DNA from: CAMDPA01 sp963825625
GTDB lineage: Bacteria; Pseudomonadota; Alphaproteobacteria; Rhizobiales; Hyphomicrobiaceae
Direction: 5' to 3'
Length of the DNA: 64,000 nt
NCBI GenBank assembly: GCA_963825625.1
Contig: CAWGUF010000028.1
Span: 7,793-71,792, forward strand
Made by a program: the position numbers and the translations under genes. Below, piece by piece: positions 11,917-21,419 of this stretch. A model generated the notes under the pieces. That model was not told the DNA's origin, ran no database searches, and saw only the letters and a list, made by a program, of their open reading frames with translations. Each line of letters begins with the position of its first letter. Position 1 is the first letter of the stretch.

Positions 11917-12219
11917 ATGTCGAGCGAAAACGGCCCCGCGCCGAACAGGATCGATTTTGCCAAAAACACCAAGCCGGTGTTGGTCAAGGCCAACAGGATT
12001 CACGACAAGGACACCGGCTCACCGGAAGTGCAGATTGCGATTCTTACCAACCGCATCAACCGGTTGACCGATCACTTCAAGCAGCACAAGAAAGACAATC
12101 ACTCTCGCCGGGGCCTGCTCAAGATGGTGAGCCTGCGCCGGCAGCTTTTGGATTACGTCAAGCGCAAGGACGAGAAGCGCTATCAGACCATTATCGAGAA
12201 GCACGGCATCCGGCGCTAG
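11917..12219 (+). CDS. rpsO: 30S ribosomal protein S15
   Basis: Primary 16S rRNA-binding protein of the small subunit. The core DTGSPEVQIAILTNRINRLT, HFKQHKKDNHSRRGLLKMVS and RRQLLDYVKRKD is unmistakable. At 100 residues it is about ten longer than usual; the extra length is an atypical N-terminus (MSSENGPAPNRIDFAKNTKPVLVK) in place of the common short MSITAERK-type start. The ATG at 11917 has AAAGGA upstream; another in-frame ATG at 11896 would add seven residues. pnp follows, as in most bacteria. Confidence 0.93.
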   Translation: MSSENGPAPNRIDFAKNTKPVLVKANRIHDKDTGSPEVQIAILTNRINRLTDHFKQHKKDNHSRRGLLKMVSLRRQLLDYVKRKDEKRYQTIIEKHGIRR

Positions 12220-12455
12220 TGGCCCGCCGGGCAAACTTTCCTGCGCCATTGCTGGTCCGACAACCGGTTATACGCCTCCGAAGCATCGGCTCCGGGGGCG
12301 GTTGCCGTTGCGCGATACGTAATGACCACGTGCGTGGCGATTGTGCAAAAAGTCGCTCGCACAACACATGATAATTCGTGCTAGACAGGCCGCGCACAAC
12401 AAGACCTGAAAATCGAAGAGACCTGAAGACCGAACGACCGGACGAAAGACAGACC

Positions 12456-14672
12456 ATGTTCGACATACATAGAGTTGAGATCGAGTGGGGCGGCCGAAAG
12501 CTGAAACTGGAGACAGGGCACATGGCCCGCCAGGCCGACGGAGCCGTGCTGGCGCAATACGGTGATACCAGCGTGCTGGCGACCGTCGTGTTCGGCAAGA
12601 GCCCGAGGCAGGGCGTCGATTTCTTCCCCCTGACCGTCAATTACCAGGAAAAGACCTACGCCGCAGGCAAGATTCCGGGCGGCTTTTTCAAGCGCGAGGG
12701 ACGCCCTTCCGAAAAGGAGACGCTGGTCTCCCGCCTCATTGACCGACCAATCCGGCCGCTCTTCGTTGAAGGGTTCAAGCACGAGGTACAGGTGATCGTT
12801 ACCGTGCTCTCGTTCGACAACGAGAACGATCCCGACATTGTCGCGTTGGTAGCGGCCTCTGCTGCGCTGACGCTTTCGGGCGTGCCGTTTCTGGGACCGA
12901 TCGGTGCCGCGAGGGTTGGCCTCATCGACGGACAGCTGGTGCTCAACCCGCTGATCGACGAGATGGCGCAAACCAAACTGGACCTCGTCGTCGCCGGAAC
13001 GCTAGACGCGGTGATGATGGTAGAGAGCGAAGCGCACGAGTTGCCCGAGATGCAGATGCTGGAGGCCGTCATGTTCGGCCACACGCATTTCCAGCCGGTA
13101 CTCGGTGCCATCATAAAGCTGGCTGAGAAGGCGGCCAAGGAGCCGTTCGACTTCAAGGCGCCCCAGACGGACAAGTACAAGGCGCAGGTCAATGCTCTGA
13201 TCGAAGCCGATCTGCGGGTCGCTTTCTCCACGCCGGAGAAGCAGAAACGCTACGAGCTGGTCGACAAGGCCAAAGAGAAGGTTTTCACGGACATCAAACT
13301 GCCGGACGACGAGACCAAAGACGCGGAGAAGGCCCTGCTGTCGGCGGCCTTCAAGGCGGTCGAGATGGACGTCATGCGCGGCACGCTGATCCAGACCCGG
13401 CGGCGGATCGACGGGCGTGACCTGGAGACAGTGCGCCCGATCCTTTCGGAGGTGCAGGTGCTGCCGCGAACACATGGCTCTGCCTTGTTCACGCGCGGCG
13501 AGACGCAGGCGCTGGTGGTGGCGACGCTGGGAACAGGCGAAGACGAGCAGTTCATCGACGGCCTGGAAGGAACACGCAAGGAACGCTTCCTGCTGCACTA
13601 CAATTTCCCGCCGTTCTCGGTCGGCGAGACCGGTCGCATGGGCTCTCCCGGCCGTCGTGAAATCGGCCACGGAAAGCTCGCCTGGCGGGCGGTGCATCCA
13701 TTGCTGCCAGCGCCGGAGGAGTTCCCCTACACGCTGCGCGTCGTCTCGGAGATCACGGAGTCGAACGGCTCGTCGTCGATGGCGACAGTGTGCGGTGCCT
13801 CGCTTGCCCTGATGGACGCTGGCGTGCCGCTAAAACGGCCGGTTGCCGGCATTGCCATGGGCCTTGTCAAAGAGGGCAACGATTTCGCCGTGCTCTCCGA
13901 CATTCTGGGCGACGAGGACCACCTCGGCGACATGGACTTCAAGGTGGCCGGCACATCCGAGGGGGTCACGTCCCTGCAGATGGACATCAAGATCACCGGC
14001 ATCACCGAGGAGATCATGCGTGTGGCGCTGGAACAGGCGCATCAGGGCCGGCTGCACATCCTGACCGAGATGGGCAAGGCGATGAGTGCATCGCGGACCG
14101 AGCTCGGCGAGCATGCGCCACGGATCGAGACAATCAAGATACCGACCGACAAGATCCGCGAAGTGATCGGCTCCGGCGGTTCGGTGATCCGCGAGATCGT
14201 GGCAGAGAGCGGTGCAAAGATCGATATATCCGACGACGGCACCGTCAAGATTGCCTCGGCCAGCCGCAATTCGATCGAGAAGGCGCTCGGCAGGATCCGG
14301 GCCATCACGACCGAGCCCGAAGTCGGCCAAGTCTACAAGGGGAAGGTCGTGAAGCTGATGGAGTTCGGCGCTTTCGTGAACTTCTTCGGCGCGAAGGACG
14401 GTCTGGTGCACGTTTCGCAACTGTCCTCCACAATGCGGCCGAACCATCCCAACGAGGTGGTAAAGGAAGGCCAGGAGGTCTGGGTCAAGCTGCTCGGCTT
14501 CGACGATCGAGGCAAGGTTCGACTGTCGATGAAGGTCGTCGACCAGGAAACAGGCGCAGAGATTCCCCGGGCGGAAGGCGAGCCGGAGGATGACGGCGGG
14601 TTCCGCCGGGAGCGGCCGCCGCGTCGCGACCGTGAAGGCGGAGACCGGCCGCGTCGGCGTGATCGCAGCTAA
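12456..14672 (+). CDS. pnp: Polyribonucleotide nucleotidyltransferase (PNPase)
   Basis: Phosphorolytic 3'-5' exoribonuclease. The 738-residue product has two RNase PH domains (the second with TESNGSSSMATVCGASLALMDAGVP), a KH domain (IKIPTDKIREVIGSGG near residue 563) and an S1 domain (VGQVYKGKVVKLMEFGAFV). It ends in an arginine-rich tail after residue 715. The ATG at 12456 (MFDIHRVEIEWGGRKL) matches the family N-terminus. A strong terminator follows. Confidence 0.97.
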   Translation: MFDIHRVEIEWGGRKLKLETGHMARQADGAVLAQYGDTSVLATVVFGKSPRQGVDFFPLTVNYQEKTYAAGKIPGGFFKREGRPSEKETLVSRLIDRPIRPLFVEGFKHEVQVIVTVLSFDNENDPDIVALVAASAALTLSGVPFLGPIGAARVGLIDGQLVLNPLIDEMAQTKLDLVVAGTLDAVMMVESEAHELPEMQMLEAVMFGHTHFQPVLGAIIKLAEKAAKEPFDFKAPQTDKYKAQVNALIEADLRVAFSTPEKQKRYELVDKAKEKVFTDIKLPDDETKDAEKALLSAAFKAVEMDVMRGTLIQTRRRIDGRDLETVRPILSEVQVLPRTHGSALFTRGETQALVVATLGTGEDEQFIDGLEGTRKERFLLHYNFPPFSVGETGRMGSPGRREIGHGKLAWRAVHPLLPAPEEFPYTLRVVSEITESNGSSSMATVCGASLALMDAGVPLKRPVAGIAMGLVKEGNDFAVLSDILGDEDHLGDMDFKVAGTSEGVTSLQMDIKITGITEEIMRVALEQAHQGRLHILTEMGKAMSASRTELGEHAPRIETIKIPTDKIREVIGSGGSVIREIVAESGAKIDISDDGTVKIASASRNSIEKALGRIRAITTEPEVGQVYKGKVVKLMEFGAFVNFFGAKDGLVHVSQLSSTMRPNHPNEVVKEGQEVWVKLLGFDDRGKVRLSMKVVDQETGAEIPRAEGEPEDDGGFRRERPPRRDREGGDRPRRRDRS

Positions 14673-14700
14673 GGCCAAACCAAATTCAGAGCACTCGACA

Positions 14701-14732
14701 AGCGGCGGGCCATGCCCGCCGCTTTTGTTTTT
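14701..14732 (+). terminator. Rho-independent terminator of pnp
   Basis: AGCGGCGGGC and GCCCGCCGCT pair around a CAT loop (14701-14723), followed by a T-rich tract with one G (to 14732). It lies 29 bases after the pnp stop. Confidence 0.9.
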
Positions 14733-14787
14733 GCCCAGCGACTGCGCCGCTGCGCGCCGGATCGCTGCTTGCTGAACCAGAACCGAA

Positions 14788-15474
14788 CTATTTATCGAAG
14801 ATGGCCACGGCCCTGATCGGCGAGCCGGTGCCGCCACGCCACTTGAGCGGGAAGCCGCAATAGGTGAACTCGCCCTGGCCGATCAGCGCCTCCAGATTAC
14901 ACAGGCTCTCGATATGGGTGATGTCCAGGTCGAGACAGGCCTTGTGCACGAGAGTATTGACCATGCCTTCCGGACCCGGACGCATGAAATCAATGCCGAA
15001 GTGGACGACACCCTGCTTGGCCAGCCACTCCGTGGCCTCCACGTTCACGCCGGAATTGTCGGTGGCATACTTGGGGCCGGGAAATGTTCTCTCATGGTGG
15101 CCGGTGCAGAGCAGAACGGTGCCCTTCTTGGGGACGGAAAGGCCGGTCTTTGCCACTGCCTCCTCCAGGTCCTTGGGCGTGATCTCTGCGCGCGGCGCGA
15201 TGTGGCGCAAGTCGAGACAAATCCCCTTAACGAAGCAGTATTCGAGCGGGTACTTGTCGATCGGCGTACCCTCCTCCCCGAAGTGGCGGGGGGCGTCCAT
15301 GTGCGTGCCGCCGTGGTCGGGCATGGAGAAGAACATCACCGAATTGCCGTGGACGCCATTGTTCTCGGCCCGTGCTTCCTCGTGGGTCTTCCAGACGCCA
15401 TGAATGATCGGTGGCTGGCCGGGATAAGACGGGGTGCGGTGGTAAAGCTCGCGGGACAGGTCGACTATGCGCAT
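14788..15474 (-). CDS. Cyclase family protein (kynurenine formamidase-like, metal-dependent)
   Basis: The 228-residue product belongs to the cyclase/KynB family, shown by HGGTHMDAPRH at residues 54-64 (the metal-binding HxGTHxDxPxH) and an N-terminal VDLSRELYHRTPSYPG. Family members hydrolyse amides or lactones, such as N-formylkynurenine, isatin or polyketide rings. No kynurenine genes are nearby, so the substrate is open. It is divergent from an enolase-superfamily gene, which hints at a shared catabolic pathway. Confidence 0.85.
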   Translation of the reverse strand: MRIVDLSRELYHRTPSYPGQPPIIHGVWKTHEEARAENNGVHGNSVMFFSMPDHGGTHMDAPRHFGEEGTPIDKYPLEYCFVKGICLDLRHIAPRAEITPKDLEEAVAKTGLSVPKKGTVLLCTGHHERTFPGPKYATDNSGVNVEATEWLAKQGVVHFGIDFMRPGPEGMVNTLVHKACLDLDITHIESLCNLEALIGQGEFTYCGFPLKWRGGTGSPIRAVAIFDK

Positions 15475-15685
15475 AGGTCAGATCCTTCTGGCTGCGATTT
15501 CGGCTGGAGTTCGCCGCATGGTCGGACGGAGGGCGACGGCAGTCAATCATTTGGATGGCCGGATTGGCAGTCGCCAGCTCAGTTGACCGATGCGTCCGGG
15601 CTTTGCCCGCCTCGTAGACAGGCGTGCCCTTGATTGGTATGGGCGGGGACTGGCGACGATGGAATGCTAAAGCCGCGAGGAGCCA

Positions 15686-16754
15686 ATGCGCATCGAATCC
15701 GTCTCGATATCACCTTGCATTCAGAGGCAAGAAGATAGCGGCTGGAAGTTCTCGCGCGGGAGCATTGCCGAGGTGCGCGGCTGGACGATCAAGATCACCG
15801 GCGACAGCGGCGTGGTCGGCCTTGGCTACGGACACGCGCTGGCCACGGTCTCAGGCCATACGGAGGGCGTCAAGGCGGCCCTGGACTTCCTGTCCTCGCG
15901 CATCACCGGCCGCGATACGCGCGATCTCAGGGCCATCGTGGCGGAGATGGATGCTGCACTCGTGTTCAATCCCAGCGCGAAAGCCGGCCTGGAAATGGCG
16001 CTGTACGATCTCATTGCCCGTGGATTATCGACGAGCGTGGGGACGCTGCTTGGCGGCCGGATGCGCGATCGCATCGCGATGTCCAGGCTAGTCCCGCTCA
16101 AGTCGCCGGAGGAGATGGCGCAGAAATCCCTCGAGCTCGTCGGCGAGGGCTATCGCACCGTGAAACTGAAACTCAACGGCGACGCAGCGCTGGACCGCGA
16201 ACGCGTGCTGACCGTGCGCAAGACCATTGGAGCGGGCGTCAAGCTCACTCTCGACCCCAATCAGGCCTATTCCGCCAAGGGGTTTCTGGCTGCGTATTCC
16301 AGCTTCTGCAGATGCCGGTATCGCGCTCGTCGAGCAGCCTGTTCCCGCGGCCGATATTGCCGGTCTGAAACTGCTGACGCAGACGCTGCCGGTAGCCGTG
16401 GAAGCCGACGAAAGCGCTGCCTCTCTGGCGGACGTCGTCTCGTTGGCGCGGGACCGGGCGGTCGATGTCGTCAATCTGAAGGTTGCGAAGCTGGGTGGCG
16501 TGCGGGCGACGCTCGCCGCAATCGAGGCCTGCGAAGCGAATGGCATCGGCTGTCGCTTCGGCGCGTCGTTCGGGCCGTCACTGCTGCAGGCATTTACCGC
16601 ACACGTCGCAGCCATACCCAGCCGCATGGAGCATGCCTGCGAAATGGCGGAACACCTGCACCTGATGGATGATCCGTTTACGCCCTTCGCCGTCGAGAAC
16701 GGCGAGGTCGCGGTACCCGAGGGCGTCGGCAGCGGCGTCGAGCTGAAGGCCTAG
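15686..16754 (+). CDS. Mandelate racemase/muconate lactonizing enzyme-like protein (frameshifted as given)
   Basis: Enolase-superfamily enzyme that abstracts a proton alpha to a carboxylate. The N-terminal part reads from 15686 and includes the KxK catalytic motif (VKLKLNG, residues 159-165) and the first metal ligand region DPNQ (190-193). Near 16290-16300 the frame shifts by one extra base; reading resumes at SADAGIALVEQPV with VEADES and LKVAKLGG, the other metal ligands and the second lysine motif. Length 1069 fits one inserted base and 355 residues. Substrate specificity cannot be assigned. Confidence 0.82.
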
Positions 16755-16836
16755 AGCTTCGTGCGATACATCGCACTCGCCCTATAAACTTTTTGCTCAC
16801 GGGCCGCACCCGCGGAGGGCCAGGCCCATTACGGCA

Positions 16837-16882
16837 TAAAGGTCATAGTATTGACTTATATGGGATAGGTTTATAACCTTTA
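16837..16882 (+). promoter_or_regulatory. Promoter with flanking inverted repeat, likely operator
   Basis: An AT-rich stretch in an otherwise GC-rich region. TTGACT (16851-16856) resembles a -35 box and TATAAC (16872-16877) a -10 box, with a 15-base spacer. TAAAGGTCATA (16837-16847) and TATAACCTTTA (16872-16882) form an inverted repeat matching at 10 of 11 positions that brackets the promoter. A GntR-family regulator lies 1.9 kb downstream in the same block and is a plausible binder. Confidence 0.5.
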
Positions 16883-16958
16883 CATACCATGGCGGGCCGA
16901 GCGCCCATTTATCGCCAGGAAGATCAATGCCAACGAAAGCAACCAACGGGAGAAGCGG

Positions 16959-18009
16959 ATGAGACCAAGGGCAACGATCACGTCGAGCCTGGCTCTGCTA
17001 GCTGCCGGCGCCGGCTCCTTCGCAGTTGCCAGTCAGGCACGGGCGGACGCTGTTGCGGACTTCTACAGCGGCAAGACAATCACCGTTTACGTCGCCGTCG
17101 GCAAAGGAGCCTATGACCTTTACGCCCGCCTGCTGGTCCGGCACATGCCGACGCACGTCCCGGGGCGACCGACCATGATCGTCAGCAACATGCCGGGAGG
17201 CGGCGGCGTTGTGGCGGCAAACTATGCCGCGAATGTCGCCGCCAAGGACGGCACCGCCCTGCTGGTTCCGCTCAAGCCCATCGCAATGACACAGCTATTG
17301 AACCCGAAGCGTCAAATACGACGCCTCCAAGTTCCAATGGGTCGGCAGCATGGTCGATGCACCGGGTGCGCTGATGGTCTGGCACACCGCACCTGCCAAG
17401 ACACTGGAAGATGCGCGTCGACAAACGATCGCGATGGGAAGCACGGGCTGGGGTGGAGAGACCGCCATATTCCCGTCCGTGATAAACAACGTGCTCGGCA
17501 CCAAATTCAAGGTCATCGCCGGCTTCAAGGGGATGTCCAACATCTTCCTCGGCATGGAACGTGGAGAGTTGCACGGCGTTTCAACCGTGTACGGAAGCGT
17601 CAAAGGCCTGAAATCGGACTGGCTGGCCGACAAGAAAGTACACTTCCTGGCCCAGGTTGCCGACAAGCGCATCAAGGAATTGCCGGATGTGCCGACCGTG
17701 CTCGAGTTTGCCAAGACCGATGAAGACAAGAAGGTTCTTCGCTTCCTGGGATTGAGCAACGTCATCGGACGGTCGATCACTGCGCCTCCAGGCGTGCCTG
17801 CGGACCGTCTTGCGGCACTGCGCAAGGCGTTCGACGCGACAGTCAAGTCGGAAGCATTTCTCAAGGAAACCCGCGACAAAAATGTAGACATCAATCCAAC
17901 TGCCGGAGTGGACGTGCAGAAGGACGTCGACCAGTTGTTCGCGACACCGAAAGCGACGGTCGAAAAAGTGAAAGCTATCGTTACCGAGGCATCGTCTGGA
18001 AAGCGCTGA
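16959..18009 (+). CDS. Bug/TctC-family solute-binding protein (frameshifted as given)
   Basis: Periplasmic receptor with a signal peptide (SLALLAAGAGSFAVASQARA, cleavage near residue 30) and the family motifs DFYSGKTITVYVAVGKGAYDLYAR and SNMPGGGGVVAANYAA. The frame breaks near 17305-17312 (one extra base); it resumes as VKYDASKFQWVGSM and runs to 18009 with APPGVPADRLAALRKAF. Total 1051 bases fits one insertion and 349 residues. It is a paralogue of the receptor at 10493-11554. No membrane subunits are adjacent. Confidence 0.88.
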
Positions 18010-18066
18010 CACAGGCGGTGTCGCGACCGGGTGGTGATCAGCGTCGATATCTTCGGAGCTCAAGGT

Positions 18067-18720
18067 ATGCTGGAACCGGGAAGTCACCACCTCCTGCTCG
18101 TCCACGGCGCCGACCGCCTCGTCTTTCGTGAGGATGCGGAAGAGGCGAGAAAGCGCGGCATCAGTGTTCACGCGCTGGAGCTGCCGCGCTTCGAAGGCCA
18201 TCCGGTGGATGACGTCCACAAGCAGTATTCCGAGATATCGGCCCTGATCGAGGCGGAAGTCGCCACGATCAGGGCTGGCTCAAGCCACGCCGTCATTGTC
18301 GGGATCGGACGGAACCTCGGCGGCAGCATGCTTGCCTACCACGCGGCGCAAGCTGGTTGTCTTGATGCGATCGTGCTTACCGGCGCTATTCCTGACCTGA
18401 GCCGCTTCAAGGAGCGAAGCAGCCATGGCGGCGCTCAGCGCTATCGAGACATGGTTGGCGGAGCGTCGCAGGCCGGGCGCTTTGCGATGCTTGCGGACCT
18501 GGATCTCGTGGCGTCGCTACCGTCTATCCCCGTCGATCGATGTCTGCTCCAGGCAGGGTTAGCCGATCCCTGGATGGACGAGGTCTCGATCGATGTTTTT
18601 CGAGACTTCCTCAGGTCCGGTTATCGCGTGGAGTTCCTGCAGGACGATCATGCCATGGTCGCACCAGAGACACTTGCCAGGCGCTGGCATTTCATCGATG
18701 GAAGAATACGTGCACAATGA
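18067..18720 (+). CDS. Alpha/beta-hydrolase-fold protein lacking the nucleophile serine
   Basis: The 217-residue product opens with LLLVHGADR, like the oxyanion strand of alpha/beta hydrolases, and has GIGRNLGGSMLAYHAAQAG where a hydrolase would carry GxSxGG. Here the nucleophile position is asparagine. A late DDHAMV could supply the histidine. It may be a catalytically altered or binding-only member. The ATG at 18067 has GGAG eight bases upstream; GTG codons at 18031 and 18034 are alternatives. It sits between the receptor and the GntR gene. Confidence 0.55.
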   Translation: MLEPGSHHLLLVHGADRLVFREDAEEARKRGISVHALELPRFEGHPVDDVHKQYSEISALIEAEVATIRAGSSHAVIVGIGRNLGGSMLAYHAAQAGCLDAIVLTGAIPDLSRFKERSSHGGAQRYRDMVGGASQAGRFAMLADLDLVASLPSIPVDRCLLQAGLADPWMDEVSIDVFRDFLRSGYRVEFLQDDHAMVAPETLARRWHFIDGRIRAQ

Positions 18721-18822
18721 TTTGCTGACAATTGGGCAACTGGCGCGTCTGGAACGCCGGCTTGAGACATGTAGTCAGGCGCAAGCCCTGCGGACAGTTG
18801 AGCAATCGGAGACCACGCTGAC

Positions 18823-19577
18823 ATGGCTGGGCGGGTGACGACGGCCGAGCAGATCGTCGACTTTCAACGAAGCGCGGTTGCGCGCTATCTGCAGCTGGCG
18901 ACCTTGTTTCGTCGCCGGATCGAGTCCGGGGAGTGGATCGTCGGTGCGCAGATTCCGACTGTCGATGATCTCGCCGCTCAGTACGGCGTTGCGCGCGCGA
19001 CCATACGCCATGCGCTAGACCAGCTCGAGCGGGAGCAACTGATCGAGCGCCTGCGCGCCAAAGGGACATTCGTCAGACACAGCCCGAAATCAGACCTTGT
19101 GGTGCGAGGTTCGTACCGACTGGTCCGGCATGTTGCTGGCCCGGCCCGGTGCCACCATCGAGGTGCTGCACGACGAATCCGGCGTACACATACCGCCTGT
19201 CGAGACCTCGATAGGGGTTGCAGCCCAGTCTTATCGCCACCTTCGCCGCCGGCACTGGCGCGATGGCGTCGCATTCCTGCTGGCTGACGTTTTCGTCGAA
19301 GAGAGCTGGGCAAAGCGCATACCCGCCAAGGCGTTCACGACCAAGAGCGCACTCAAGCTCATCGCCGATACGCAGAGGCGGCAGGATCGGTGACGCGCGG
19401 CAGATCCTGACAATCGGGGCGGCGGATCCAGAAACATCCTCGTTGCTCGATCTGGCGCTCAACGCCCCGGTTGCACATGTCCGGCGCGTGGCGATGGACG
19501 AGAGCAAAACCATCGTGCTGCTGGCCGACGGAAGCTATCGCGGCGATGTCGTTCGCCTGGACATGAAGCTGAAATAG
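18823..19577 (+). CDS. GntR-family transcriptional regulator (two frame breaks as given)
   Basis: The N-terminal winged helix is clear: YLQLATLFRRRIESGEWIVGAQIPTVDDLAAQYGVARATIRHALDQLERE. The C-terminal part looks like a UTRA ligand-binding domain (FLLADVFVEESWAKRIPAKA). The frame shifts near 19095-19115 and again near 19385-19395, one extra base each; length 755 equals 753 plus two. It is followed by a GST gene nine bases later and probably controls the surrounding catabolic genes, including the promoter near 16850. The ligand is unknown. Confidence 0.78.
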
Positions 19578-19585
19578 AGGTGGCC

Positions 19586-20202
19586 ATGAAGCTGCATTGG
19601 TCGTCGCGGTCGCCGTTCGTCAGAAAAGTCATGGTGGCAGCGCACGAACTCGGAGTTGCGGATCGCCTCGAGCTGGTGCGCACCGCACGTCGCGGCGGTC
19701 AAGCCAAACCTGGAGCTGATGCGGGACAATCCGCTCAGCAAGATACCGACGCTGGTGCTCGACGACGGCAGCCCGCTCTACGATTCGAGCGCGATCTGTC
19801 AGTACCTCGACCGCCTGGACGGCGGCAATCAACTGTTTCCGACCGAACCATCGCGGCAGCTCGTGACATGGCGCCGGCATGCGTGCGGCAATGGCCTGAT
19901 GGACTTGTCACTCCTTTACAGAGCCGAGCGCAATCGTCCGCCGGCCATGCGTTCTCAGGAGCTCCTGAGCGCATTTGCGCAAAAGACAACGGCGGTCCTG
20001 GCCACGATGGAGACGGACGTCGAGGCGCTGTCGTCCGCTCGCCCTGGATATCGGACACATCACCATCGGATGCGCCCTGTCCTATCTCGACTTCCGGTTT
20101 GCGGATGAACCATGGCGGCCGGGCTATCCACAGCTGACGCAGTGGCATGCGGCCTTTGCGGCGCGACCTTCGATGCTGGCCACCGAGCCCGACGACAGTT
20201 GA
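19586..20202 (+). CDS. Glutathione S-transferase family protein (two frame breaks as given)
   Basis: Begins MKLHWSSRSPFVRKVMVAAHE, the thioredoxin-like GST N-terminus with a serine/arginine in the active-site region. After an extra base near 19685-19700 it continues NPLSKIPTLVLDDGSPLYDSSAICQYLD, the glutathione-binding segment. A second extra base near 20045 leads to LDIGHITIGCALSYLDFRF and the stop at 20202. Length 617 fits two insertions and 204 residues. GSTs in catabolic clusters can isomerise or dehalogenate ring-cleavage products; the role here is not known. Confidence 0.8.
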
Positions 20203-20213
20203 GGAGCAGAAAG

Positions 20214-21404
20214 ATGGCCGGCCCTCTGTCGCACGTTCGCGTCCTGGATCTCAGCCGTATCATGGCCGGGCCGTGGTCAACCCAGATCCTGGCGGACCTC
20301 GGCGCCGATGTGATCAAGGTCGAGCGTCCAGGCACAGGCGACGACACGCGCGCATGGGGCCCTCCATTCCTGAAAGATGCCGGTGGCCAGCCGACGCGGG
20401 AGGCCGGCTATTACCTTTGCGTCAATCGCGGCAAGCGGTCGATCACGCTCGATCTCGACAAGCCTGACGGGCAGGAGATTGTGCGGGCGATCGCCGCGAG
20501 GTCGGATATCGTTGTCGAGAATTTCAAGGTCGGCACGCTGGAGCGATACAATCTCGACTACGACAGCCTCAGGGCAACCAATCCGAAACTCATCTATTGC
20601 TCGATAACCGGGTTCGGACAGACCGGACCCAAGAAGGACGCCGCCGCCTACGACTTCATGATCCAGGCGATGGGCGGCCTGATGAGCGTGACCGGCGAGC
20701 GCGATGGCATGCCCGGAGCCGGGCCGCAGAAAGTTGGTGTACCAATCGTCGATCTAATGACGGGGATGTACGCGACGATCGGTGTTCTGGCGGCGCTGGC
20801 ACGACGCAACGAAACGGGCGAGGGCGACTACATCGATCTGGCGATGCTCGATGTGCAGGCTGCCTTCCTCGCCAATCAGGCAATGAACTGGCTGCTGAGC
20901 GGCAACCCGCCGAAACGGGGCGGGAACCGGCACCCCAACATCCAGCCGCAGGATGTGTTTGCGTGCTCGGATGGCTTCGTCGCGCTCGCGGTCGGCAACG
21001 ACGGACAATTCGCGAAGCTGGCCGAGGCGCTTGGTCATCCGGAATGGTCGGATGAGGCGCGTTTCGCGACCAATCCGTCGCGGGTGCGCAACCATGCTTT
21101 GCTCGACCCGCTGCTGCGTGCCGAATTCGCCGGGCGATGCCGGGCGGAACTGATCGCGCTGCTCGAGGCTGCCGGCGTGCCATGCTCGCCTATCAACGAT
21201 GTGCCGGACGTGTTCGCGGAGCCGCAAGTGAAACACAGGAACATGCTGCGCGAACTCAGCCACCCCACAGGGGGGCGGGTTCCGCAAGTCGTAAGCCCGA
21301 TCAATTTCGCCAATGCAGCGTTGCACTATGATCGACCGCCGCCCCTGCTGGGCGAGCACACTGAAGAAATCCTGCGCGAGCTTGGCCTCGAACCGGCCAC
21401 CTGA
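20214..21404 (+). CDS. CaiB/BaiF (class III) CoA-transferase
   Basis: Transfers CoA between organic acids. The 396-residue product starts with MAGPLSHVRVLDLSRIMAGPW and LADLGADVIKVERPGTGDD, and carries RGKRSITLDL and VVENFKVGTLERYNLDY, all typical of family III. The expected catalytic aspartate lies in KVGVPIVDLMTGMYA near residue 179. Start has GAGGAG-like sequence upstream at 20200-20205. It is followed by a carboxymuconolactone decarboxylase-like gene and an enoyl-CoA hydratase, suggesting that an acid is activated and then degraded as a CoA ester. Confidence 0.93.
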   Translation: MAGPLSHVRVLDLSRIMAGPWSTQILADLGADVIKVERPGTGDDTRAWGPPFLKDAGGQPTREAGYYLCVNRGKRSITLDLDKPDGQEIVRAIAARSDIVVENFKVGTLERYNLDYDSLRATNPKLIYCSITGFGQTGPKKDAAAYDFMIQAMGGLMSVTGERDGMPGAGPQKVGVPIVDLMTGMYATIGVLAALARRNETGEGDYIDLAMLDVQAAFLANQAMNWLLSGNPPKRGGNRHPNIQPQDVFACSDGFVALAVGNDGQFAKLAEALGHPEWSDEARFATNPSRVRNHALLDPLLRAEFAGRCRAELIALLEAAGVPCSPINDVPDVFAEPQVKHRNMLRELSHPTGGRVPQVVSPINFANAALHYDRPPPLLGEHTEEILRELGLEPAT

Positions 21405-21419
21405 AGACTGGACAATAAA

